Shown piece by piece: positions 1 through 6,442 of a DNA stretch of 16,330 nt (position 1 is the first letter of the stretch; each line of letters begins with the position of its first letter). Under the pieces are notes generated by a model, which searched no databases, was not told the origin of the DNA, and was given only the letters and a program-made list of their open reading frames with translations. Both the position numbers and the translations under genes were made by a program. Source of the DNA: Betaproteobacteria bacterium (lineage in GTDB: Bacteria > Pseudomonadota > Gammaproteobacteria > Burkholderiales > Burkholderiaceae); assembly GCA_018969885.1 (NCBI GenBank), contig JAGWXN010000044.1, positions 1 through 16,330 on the forward strand, read 5' to 3'.

Positions 1-77
1 AGGACCTGCCCTTGCGAGTTAGCCACGCCAGGCGTGGCGAGTGCCGCGATGGTGGTGAGGCAATGTCGACGGTTCAT
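1..77 (-). CDS. N-terminus of an exported protein, cut by the left edge
   Basis: Only the first 25 codons are visible, starting with ATG at 77. They read MNRRHCLTTIAALATPGV followed by ANSQGQV: a positively charged start, a short hydrophobic stretch and a small-residue region, as expected of a signal peptide. The NRRHCL core loosely resembles a twin-arginine (Tat) motif, but a Sec signal is equally possible. A good ribosome binding site (GGGAG, bases 84-88) sits 6 bases before the ATG. The start lies 31 bases after the monooxygenase stop, so it is probably the next gene of the same operon. Many Bug-type periplasmic receptors begin this way and the operon already has one at its head, but the family cannot be decided from 25 residues. 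The reading frame and export signal are well supported; the function is unknown. Confidence 0.6.
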   Translation of the reverse strand, partial: MNRRHCLTTIAALATPGVANSQGQV

Positions 78-108
78 GAGCGTCTCCCGGTTTGGTGCAG
101 CGGAACCT

Positions 109-1200
109 TCAGGCTCCGATTGCCGCGTTGACCCGTGGCATCACCTTCTCGCCCATCAGAACAATGGAGTTGCGGCCCAGTTCCCGGTCCTGCCAGTCCA
201 TACCGCCGTATAGAAGCGTGCCGAAATCCCCGACCTGCTCGCGAAGCGCGAGGATGCCGTCAGCCACCCGGGCAGGGGAACCATAGATCACCAGGTTTTC
301 TACAGTTGCCTCGAGCGTGACTTCGCTGTCGGGTTGGTTTGGATCGTTCTTGAAGAGCGTGAGCGGCGCACCTCGGCGCTTGAGTTTCCCCATCAGCGAG
401 CGGTAGTAGTAGTGATAGGGACCATTGGGGTCGGTGACGTAGCGCCGTGCGGTGGCGTCATCCTTGGCGACGCAGATGCTCTTGGCCACGCGCCAGTTGG
501 CAGGATCAGGCTTTCGTCCGATTCGCTCGCAGCCGGTTACATACTGCGCCCAGTGGGTCTTCACCCATTTGGGCATCAGAAAGTTGGCCGAGATCGTGTC
601 CCAGCCCCGTGCCGCTGATTCCTCTACCCCCTTGGAATTCGGACTGACCGCGGTCACCACAATCGGTGGATGTGGCCGCTGCAGGGGCTTGGGAATCGAG
701 CCCATGCCAGACTCTGGAATGTGCGTCCGTTCGGTTGTGATGTTCCAGTACTTGCCCTGAATCCGATAGGGCGGCTCGCTTTGCCAGAGCTCGAGCACCT
801 GATTGATGGCCTCCAGAAACATGGCAGGGCGATCCATGTCAAAGTTGCCGAAGGCTTCCGCATCAGAGGGCAGTGCGCCCGCGCTGATCCCGAAGATCAG
901 GCGCCCGCCCAGCAGGTGGTCGAGCATGGCGATGGTGCCCGCGGTTTCCACCGGATGATGGTTGGGCATGTTGATGGTGCCGGTGCCCAGTCGAATATTT
1001 TTGGTGACATCGGCGAGCGAGGCAATGAACAGCGCCGATGAGGTCACGTTCTCTTCAGGGTCGGTGGCATGTTCACCGCAATAGGCCTCGGCAAATCCCA
1101 GCTGGTCGGCGAGCATGAAGGCTTCGCGGTCTTCGGCTAGCGACTGGCGCCAGTCTTTGCCACGGGGGTGCATGGGCATGGTGAAAAAACCGGCTTTCAT
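109..1200 (-). CDS. LLM class flavin-dependent oxidoreductase (luciferase-like monooxygenase)
   Basis: A 363-residue protein of the bacterial luciferase-like TIM-barrel family, whose members use reduced FMN (or F420 in other lineages) to insert oxygen into, or oxidise, small organic substrates. Seen in the sequence: the N-terminal MKAGFF strand, the GEHAT segment near residue 43, the IRLGTG strand, the HHPVETAG and LLGGRLIFGISAG segments (about residues 80-107) and a C-terminal VIYGSPARVADGI element, all typical of the family. The overall pattern recalls the limonene monooxygenase-like subgroup, but substrate assignment is not possible. The ATG at 1200 overlaps the stop of the upstream CoA ligase (ATGA) and has its own GGAG site (1208-1211) at 7 bases. 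No flavin reductase gene is in the window, so reduced flavin must come from elsewhere. A cytoplasmic role in oxidising the acid or acyl-CoA handled by the operon is inferred. Confidence 0.9.
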   Translation of the reverse strand: MKAGFFTMPMHPRGKDWRQSLAEDREAFMLADQLGFAEAYCGEHATDPEENVTSSALFIASLADVTKNIRLGTGTINMPNHHPVETAGTIAMLDHLLGGRLIFGISAGALPSDAEAFGNFDMDRPAMFLEAINQVLELWQSEPPYRIQGKYWNITTERTHIPESGMGSIPKPLQRPHPPIVVTAVSPNSKGVEESAARGWDTISANFLMPKWVKTHWAQYVTGCERIGRKPDPANWRVAKSICVAKDDATARRYVTDPNGPYHYYYRSLMGKLKRRGAPLTLFKNDPNQPDSEVTLEATVENLVIYGSPARVADGILALREQVGDFGTLLYGGMDWQDRELGRNSIVLMGEKVMPRVNAAIGA

Positions 1201-2801
1201 CGAGCGTCTCCGGAGGGGCTTGCCGCCAGGCGGGCGGCCATCTGTTTGAGTTCCCGGCGGAGCAGCTTGCCGGTGTTGGTGACGGGGAGCGCTTCGATGA
1301 ATTCGAAGCGATCGGGCGTTTTGTAGGCAGCAGCGAGCGCACGGCAGTGGCTGCGCAGCGACTCTGGGCTCGCCTTCGAATCGCGCGCGGGTACGATGTA
1401 GGCGACGATGATTTCGCCCTTCAACGCATCAGGCGCGCTGGTCACGCCCGCGGCGGCGACTGAGGGGTGCTGGCGCAGGACATCCTCGATATCGGCGGGT
1501 GCCACATTGATGCCGGCACGCTTGATCATTTCGGAAGTACGGGCCTTGAAGATGAGATCACCGTCGGCAGTAAGCGACCCCAGGTCACCCGTTCTGAAAT
1601 AGCCATCCGCGGTAAAAGCGTCGGCGTTCTGCGTCGCGCTCTCGCCGATATAGCCCGGTGTGAGATAGCCACTCACCTCGATTGCGCCCACTTCGCCTGC
1701 GGGAAGCGGACGGCCGCTGTCCGGGTCGATCACGCGTAGCCTGACCCCCGGCAGCGGCGGGCCCTGTACCGCCATGCGGCGCTCGAGCGGCCAGTGATGC
1801 CAAGTGACGCAGCAGTTGCCATACGACTCGGTCTGCCCGTAGACATTGCATACCTCGCGCGCTCCGAGCACCTGCGCAACAGTGGCGACATCCTGCGGCG
1901 TGCCGATGGTCATCGCGGTGCGCAGACTTCGGGTGCGCTTCGGCGCAAACTCGGGGTGACTGATGAGCGCATGGGTGATCGCTGGCAGAGTGTAGACCGA
2001 GGTGCAACGATGACACTCAATCAGATCGAGTGCCGGCCCGGGTTCGAAGCGTCCCTGCAGCACGAGCGTGGCTCCATGCGAGAAGGTGGCGCACATGGCA
2101 TTGGCCGCCCCATACGACCAGAAGAGTGGCACGGGCAGCATCACGCGGTCGACAGGGGTGAGTCCCTGCCGTTCGCCGATGTGAAAGCCGTTTTCAATCA
2201 CCGCACCATGAATGTTCGGCACTGCCTTGGGGTTCGCGGTGGAGCCCGAGGTGTAGAGAATGAAGGCCGTGTCATCGGGGCGGGCGCGTTCGCCTGGAGG
2301 CGGCAGTTCGAACGGCGGCGCGCGTTCGATCCAGGTTTGGTAAGGCTCGCCGCCCGCCGGGCAGGTATCGCCCACGACCACCAGCCGCTCGAGCGCGGGC
2401 GGACGACGGGCGGAGTCTGCGAGCAGGGTGGCGAATTCATCGGCGTAGGTGCGCTCGCCAAAGCGGTCCAGCGTAATCAGGATACGGGCTGCAGAATCAC
2501 GAAGCAGGAAGTCAAGTTCGCGCGGCGTGGACCAGGTGGAAAACGGGGCAGCCACTGCGCCGATCGCTGAGACCGCCACGCAAATCTCAACCCATTCAAC
2601 GCGGTTATTGACCAGGAGCCCCACCTGATCGCCGCGGCGGATGCCCGAGGCCTGAAGCGCAGACGCGAGCGCGAGGCAACGGTCGCGCAGCTGGGGGTAA
2701 GTCCATGAACCCCGCTCATCGATCACCGCAGGTTGCTGCGGATAGCGCTCCGCCTGCTCGCAGATCAGGTCGATGAGCGTTCGGCTAAAGGGCGCGCGCA
2801 T
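1197..2801 (-). CDS. AMP-dependent acyl-CoA synthetase/ligase (ANL superfamily)
   Basis: A 534-residue cytoplasmic enzyme that should activate a carboxylic acid to its acyl-AMP and then its CoA thioester. Adenylation motifs occur in order: P-loop YTSGSTANPKAV (residues 183-194), VYGQTES (320-326), YFRTGD (401-406), the hinge and CoA-binding region KRAGINVAPADIE (427-439), and the C-terminal TNTGKLLRREL with the expected catalytic Lys512. Length is normal. The P-loop is divergent (the common form is TSGTTGxPKG), with Ala in place of both usual glycines after the Ser/Thr run. Its ATG shares one base with the stop of the upstream Bug receptor (TGATG), and its stop overlaps the monooxygenase start, indicating translational coupling. 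A medium-chain, alicyclic or aromatic acid is possible; the sequence does not fix the substrate. The family assignment is firm. Confidence 0.93.
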   Translation of the reverse strand: MRAPFSRTLIDLICEQAERYPQQPAVIDERGSWTYPQLRDRCLALASALQASGIRRGDQVGLLVNNRVEWVEICVAVSAIGAVAAPFSTWSTPRELDFLLRDSAARILITLDRFGERTYADEFATLLADSARRPPALERLVVVGDTCPAGGEPYQTWIERAPPFELPPPGERARPDDTAFILYTSGSTANPKAVPNIHGAVIENGFHIGERQGLTPVDRVMLPVPLFWSYGAANAMCATFSHGATLVLQGRFEPGPALDLIECHRCTSVYTLPAITHALISHPEFAPKRTRSLRTAMTIGTPQDVATVAQVLGAREVCNVYGQTESYGNCCVTWHHWPLERRMAVQGPPLPGVRLRVIDPDSGRPLPAGEVGAIEVSGYLTPGYIGESATQNADAFTADGYFRTGDLGSLTADGDLIFKARTSEMIKRAGINVAPADIEDVLRQHPSVAAAGVTSAPDALKGEIIVAYIVPARDSKASPESLRSHCRALAAAYKTPDRFEFIEALPVTNTGKLLRRELKQMAARLAASPSGDAR

Positions 2802-3817
2802 CAGTCTAGGGCCAGCTTAATGCGTTCGGCGACTGCCTTCCAGCGCGCCACGTCACGCGTCATCAGCTCGCTCATCTGGCGCGAGTCCAGATACGCGGGT
2901 TCGAGACCGCGCTGACGAAGCCTGGTCTGCGTATCGGGGTCGGCCATGACGCGACCAAGGTCGGCGCTCACTTTCTGGACGACGTCGGCGGGAGTTCGGG
3001 CGGGCAGGAGCAGGCCATACCAGATGTCGGCATCAAAGCCCGGCATGCCACCCTCAATAACCGTGGGGAGCTGCGGCATCTGGGGGCTCCGCTCGGCGGT
3101 GGTCACCGCCAGTGCTCGCAGCCTGCCATCCTTGATGAAGGCATCAAACGCCGAGAGTGCACCAAACGAAAGCTGCACCTCGTTGGCGACCAGCGCGGTC
3201 ACCGACGGCCCCGAGCCTTTGTAGGCAACATGCGTCATCGACAGCCCGGCGTTCATGGCAAAGAGTTCGCCCGCCAGATGGGGCGCGGTACCGCTGCCCG
3301 CCGATCCGTAGTTGAGCTTATCCGGATTGGCACGGGCGTATTCGATGAGTTCTCGAACCGACTTCACCGGAAGGTTCTGGTTCACCACCACCACGAGTGG
3401 GGAGACCGCAAAGCGGCCGGCTGGCGCGAAGTCACGGAGCAGGCTCCAGCTCAGGTTGCGATAAGCGGTGGTATTGATGGTGTAGGAGTTGACGCAGAGC
3501 AGGAGGGTGTAACCGTCGGCGGGCGCTCGGGCGACTACATCAGCACCGATATTCCCCGCCGCGCCCGGGCGGTTTTCGATCACCACGCTCTGACCCCACA
3601 GCTCAGACAGCTTTTGAGCGACGATGCGCGCAGAAATGTCTGACCCGCCAGGGGCAAAACCGACCACAATCTTGACTGGTCGATCAGGGAAGGCGGCTTG
3701 TGCCGGGGTGCCCGAAATCAGACCAGCGGTGGTGGCAATGAGGGCTGCGACAAGGCGAGGGAGCATTCGGCGCCGTGGCGCCGCCGTGCGCTGTCGGGGG
3801 TGGTTTTTTAAATGCAT
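2801..3817 (-). CDS. Bug-family tripartite tricarboxylate transporter receptor (periplasmic solute-binding protein)
   Basis: A 338-residue periplasmic protein of the Bug/TctC family, which binds carboxylates and other small solutes. The chosen ATG at 3817 has a perfect AGGAGG (3827-3832) at 9 bases; a longer frame back to a GTG at 3895 is unlikely. The N-terminus is a signal peptide with an Arg-rich start, a hydrophobic core (about residues 19-35) and a probable cut after AQA at residue 41. The mature part shows the Bug hallmarks: FPDRPVKIVVGFAPGG, VIENRPGAAGNIGADVV, DGYTLLL, LNYGSAGSGTAPHLAGELF, HVAYKGSGPSVTALV and LRALAVTTAERS. The first binding-loop motif reads GGSDISAR, apparently one residue shorter than the usual GGxxDxxAR. 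No TctA or TctB membrane genes are nearby, as is common for orphan Bug receptors. As first gene of the operon it probably delivers or senses the acid that the downstream ligase activates. Confidence 0.93.
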   Translation of the reverse strand: MHLKNHPRQRTAAPRRRMLPRLVAALIATTAGLISGTPAQAAFPDRPVKIVVGFAPGGSDISARIVAQKLSELWGQSVVIENRPGAAGNIGADVVARAPADGYTLLLCVNSYTINTTAYRNLSWSLLRDFAPAGRFAVSPLVVVVNQNLPVKSVRELIEYARANPDKLNYGSAGSGTAPHLAGELFAMNAGLSMTHVAYKGSGPSVTALVANEVQLSFGALSAFDAFIKDGRLRALAVTTAERSPQMPQLPTVIEGGMPGFDADIWYGLLLPARTPADVVQKVSADLGRVMADPDTQTRLRQRGLEPAYLDSRQMSELMTRDVARWKAVAERIKLALD

Positions 3818-3826
3818 GACGGTGAT

Positions 3827-3832
3827 CCTCCT
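3827..3832 (-). promoter_or_regulatory. Ribosome binding site of the Bug receptor gene
   Basis: AGGAGG on the minus strand, 9 bases before the ATG at 3817. It is the strongest Shine-Dalgarno sequence I see in the window, and it decides the start of the receptor gene against the longer frame. Confidence 0.8.
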
Positions 3833-3869
3833 ACGCGCAGGATGCGCGGCCGAGTCGGCTAGCGACAGC

Positions 3870-3897
3870 GCGTGCATCATTTGGCGAAATGGCACGC
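3870..3897 (-). other. 28-base hairpin/imperfect palindrome in the Bug gene leader
   Basis: On the plus strand: GCGTGC, AT, CATTT, GGCG loop, AAATG, GCACGC. The two arms pair over 6 + 5 base pairs, interrupted only by a two-base AT bulge on one side. It ends 52 bases before the receptor's ATG and lies between the AT-rich promoter block and the ribosome binding site, so it would probably be transcribed as a 5' leader stem-loop. As DNA it could equally be an operator palindrome. No run of T follows it on the minus strand, so it is not a classical attenuator. The pairing is seen directly; the role is unknown. Confidence 0.5.
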
Positions 3898-3920
3898 AAC
3901 CCGGGGCCAGGCGCAGATTA

Positions 3921-3990
3921 GTGTGGCTTATGCATAATTTCTACTGATATTTATTTATACTTTCATATAAGTTTATTTAATATTTAAGCC
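3921..3990. promoter_or_regulatory. AT-rich divergent promoter/operator region between the Bug operon and lysR
   Basis: Only 16 of these 70 bases are G or C, against a very GC-rich background. The block holds a perfect palindrome TTATGCATAA (3928-3937), an inverted repeat TTATA-N6-TATAA (3955-3970), and a direct repeat TTTATTTA (3950-3957 and 3972-3979) spaced by 22 bases, about two helix turns. A possible lysR promoter is CTGATA (3944-3949) and TATAAG (3966-3971) with a 16-base spacer. LysR-type regulators usually bind such divergent regions, repressing themselves and activating the opposite gene when bound to an effector. The minus-strand promoter is not clear enough to place exactly. That this is the control region is a strong inference; the individual boxes are tentative. 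Confidence 0.6.
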
Positions 3991-4902
3991 ATGCGGCGTG
4001 TCAGCCTGACCAATCTGGAAACCCTTTGCTGGATCGCGCGGCTGGGTTCGTTCACCGCAGCGGCCGAGCGCCTGAACGCCACGCAACCGGCTATCTCGGG
4101 CCGCATCCGCGAGCTCGAAGAGTCCCTGAAGGTCAAACTCTTTCAGCGGCGCGGCCGGCGGATGGAACTCACCATTCAGGGACGTGAACTGGTCGAGCGG
4201 GCGCAGCCGCTCATCGCGCGCATCGAGGAGGTGGTGACCTCACTCGACAATCCCGGCGCAATCACCGGCATCCTGCGGATCGGGGTAGGCGAAATGGTGG
4301 CGGTGGCCTGGTTCGGCGACCTGATGGCTCAGCTTCACGAGCGCATGCCCCGCGTCACCTATCAAATCGAGGTCGATCTCACCATCAACATGCGCCAGAA
4401 GCTTGAGCTCGGCCAGCTCGATCTGGCCATCATGGCGGCACGGTTGAACAGCGACCGCCTGGTGAGCACGCCGCTGGGCAGCCTGGACATGCTCTGGGTC
4501 ACCTCACCCGCCGTTCGCAGAGCCATGAAGCGCGAAGGGCGCGAGTTGCGCGAGGTGCTGTCATGTCATCCGATCTGGTGCCTTGCGCGGCCCTCGCACA
4601 TGTATCCCATGGCGGTTGAAACGCTTAAGGCCCTTGGACTACCTCAGGTGAGCATCAACACCTGTAACAGCCTGCAGACCATGGTGAGCATTGTGATGGC
4701 GGGCGGTGGCATTTCAATGCTGCCCGAGAACATGGTGGCCGACGCGCTCAAACGTCGGCAGCTGGTACGCCTCTCGCCGGACATGCCTGCACAGCAGCTT
4801 GATTTTGTAATTGCTCACGATCGCGATCAGGAGCAGCCGGTGGTGCGGCATATCGCGCGACTGGCGGTGCAGGCGAGTACGTTTGTGCGGTCCGGTCAGT
4901 AG
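3991..4902 (+). CDS. LysR-family transcriptional regulator
   Basis: A 303-residue regulator of normal family length. The N-terminal winged helix-turn-helix covers about residues 5-65, with the typical GSFTAAAERLNATQPAISG recognition segment (19-37), then RIRELEESL and KLFQRRGRRMELT. A linker helix and an effector-binding domain of the periplasmic-binding fold follow (about 90-295). It is divergent from the Bug operon and its stop is 6 bases from the stop of the convergent second ligase, so it sits between the two catabolic operons and could control both. No good Shine-Dalgarno precedes the ATG; the leader is A/T-rich (TATTTAAGCC) and may be short. The effector is probably the acid or a CoA intermediate of the pathway, which is inference. 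The family assignment is certain. Confidence 0.95.
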   Translation: MRRVSLTNLETLCWIARLGSFTAAAERLNATQPAISGRIRELEESLKVKLFQRRGRRMELTIQGRELVERAQPLIARIEEVVTSLDNPGAITGILRIGVGEMVAVAWFGDLMAQLHERMPRVTYQIEVDLTINMRQKLELGQLDLAIMAARLNSDRLVSTPLGSLDMLWVTSPAVRRAMKREGRELREVLSCHPIWCLARPSHMYPMAVETLKALGLPQVSINTCNSLQTMVSIVMAGGGISMLPENMVADALKRRQLVRLSPDMPAQQLDFVIAHDRDQEQPVVRHIARLAVQASTFVRSGQ

Positions 4903-4908
4903 GTTCGG

Positions 4909-6432
4909 CTAGAGCAGTTCCCGCTTTAGCACCTTGCCCGCGGGGCTCACTGGCAGGGACCCGCGGAACTCAACCAACCGGGGTACCTTGTAAGGGGCAA
5001 GGTGGGCTTCACAGAATTCGATCACCTCTGCGGCACTGCACATCCTGTCTGCCTTCAGAACCACTACAGCTTTGACCACCTCGCCCATGACCGGGTGGGG
5101 GGCGCCAACCACTGCCACCTGTGCGACTGCAGCCATTCGGGCGACGACGCCCTCCACCTCGGTTGATGCGATTTTGTGTCCGCCGGAAATCACTTGATCA
5201 CGATCACGGCCAACAATGAAGAAATAACCGTTCTCGTCTTGCCAGGCGAGATCATGGGTCTTGAACCACCCTGAGTCCATGGATTCAGCGGTTCGATCAG
5301 GCGCTCGATAGTAACCAGGTGTCAGGCGCTCTGATTTGACCAGCAACTCTCCGGTGAGGCCAGCGGCCACGTCACGCCCGAGATCATCAACGATACGAAC
5401 CTGCGCGCCCTCAACCAGTTTGCCGACCGATCCGTAGGGTGGTGAAGCGGTTCGCCTGAGGTCAAACGAAAAAATAGGTGTGCATTCAGAAAGCGCGTAG
5501 TAGTCGCGCAGCTGAATTCCGGTTGCGGCCTCAAAGTCTTCCTTCAACTGCGGAGCGGCAGGCGCGCCGGACGCTGCCATCATCCGAACCGATGATAGGT
5601 CGTAGTGCAGTCCCGTCTGTCTGAGGTGTTCGAGCATCATGGCGTACATGGTGGGCACCCCCACCATGTAAGTGGCGCGCTCGGCTTGGATGGCCTCGAG
5701 CACACTTGCCGGATGGAACTTCCGAAGGAGCAGCACGCAGGCGCCTGCACAAAGCGCCGCATAGGAAGCAGAAAACATTCCGAAGGTGTAAGAAAGAGGG
5801 AGCGCGCACACTGACACGTCATCCGGGCCAATATTCCAGACCGTCTGCAAAGCGACGGCTGAGCGCACTTCCATAGCGTCGGTGGCGATCACGCCCTTTG
5901 GTCTCGCAGTGGTGCCCGATGTGTGGACGACAAGCGCCATATCCTCAGGCGATCGCTCGATTTCGCGTTCGATTGCGCGTTCGACCAGCCCGGGAACCGT
6001 CTGCTGAACGGAATCATTCAGGAGTTCGTCGAAGGTGGTGATGCAATCGCCGCTACCCAGGAATTGAGCGGCAGCCCGCACGCGATCCAGCATCTCGTTG
6101 TCGCACACGATAACGTTCGGATCGACGGTGCTTAGGATGTAGGTCACTTCCTCGGCGGTTAAATCCGGGTTGATCGGAAATAGCGTGGCGCCACAACGTA
6201 GTACTGCGAGGTAGACAAGGTAGTGCTCCGGACAATTCGCCGCGATCATGCACAGCCGGCCTCCCTGGCCGAGGCCGCGTGCGCGCAATGCGCGGGTTAG
6301 TTGGAAAGAGTGCTCGCGTAACTCGCCGCAAGTGATCGTCCGGCCTGCGAACCTTACGGCCCACCGCTCAGGTTGGCGGATCGAGTGAGCATCGATGAGC
6401 GAGAGCGCGCTCAGCGCAGGGGGCCCGGTCAT
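4909..6432 (-). CDS. AMP-dependent acyl-CoA ligase (second, ANL superfamily)
   Basis: A 507-residue acid-CoA ligase, last visible gene of the right operon. Motifs: P-loop HTSGTTARPKGV (residues 170-181), YYALSECTP (311-319), GWFKTHD (388-394), GRDRDQVISGGHKIASTEVE (408-427) and SPAGKVLKREL with catalytic Lys500. The usual TGD of the ribose-binding motif is THD; the aspartate is kept but the glycine is His392, which is uncommon. The ATG at 6432 was chosen because it lies 10 bases after the acyl-CoA dehydrogenase stop and gives a normal N-terminus; the frame stays open for 139 more codons upstream, but that part reads as antisense-like sequence inside the dehydrogenase gene. No clear ribosome binding site is present, so translation is probably coupled. 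It presumably makes the CoA ester for the adjacent dehydrogenase. It is clearly different from the first ligase, so the two probably have different substrates. Confidence 0.92.
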   Translation of the reverse strand: MTGPPALSALSLIDAHSIRQPERWAVRFAGRTITCGELREHSFQLTRALRARGLGQGGRLCMIAANCPEHYLVYLAVLRCGATLFPINPDLTAEEVTYILSTVDPNVIVCDNEMLDRVRAAAQFLGSGDCITTFDELLNDSVQQTVPGLVERAIEREIERSPEDMALVVHTSGTTARPKGVIATDAMEVRSAVALQTVWNIGPDDVSVCALPLSYTFGMFSASYAALCAGACVLLLRKFHPASVLEAIQAERATYMVGVPTMYAMMLEHLRQTGLHYDLSSVRMMAASGAPAAPQLKEDFEAATGIQLRDYYALSECTPIFSFDLRRTASPPYGSVGKLVEGAQVRIVDDLGRDVAAGLTGELLVKSERLTPGYYRAPDRTAESMDSGWFKTHDLAWQDENGYFFIVGRDRDQVISGGHKIASTEVEGVVARMAAVAQVAVVGAPHPVMGEVVKAVVVLKADRMCSAAEVIEFCEAHLAPYKVPRLVEFRGSLPVSPAGKVLKRELL

Positions 6433-6442
6433 TGCAAATGTG

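Noticed and set aside
1794..2570. Open frame of 258 codons on the plus strand
   Set aside because: Shadow of the first CoA ligase; its Arg/Gly-rich composition lacks any recognisable domain and no ribosome binding site is evident.
3818..3895. GTG-start extension of the Bug receptor
   Set aside because: The AGGAGG site and signal peptide fit the ATG at 3817; the extension overlaps the hairpin.
4890..4920. Possible bidirectional terminator between lysR and the second ligase
   Set aside because: Only 6 bases separate the two stops, and I see no inverted repeat with flanking A/T runs.
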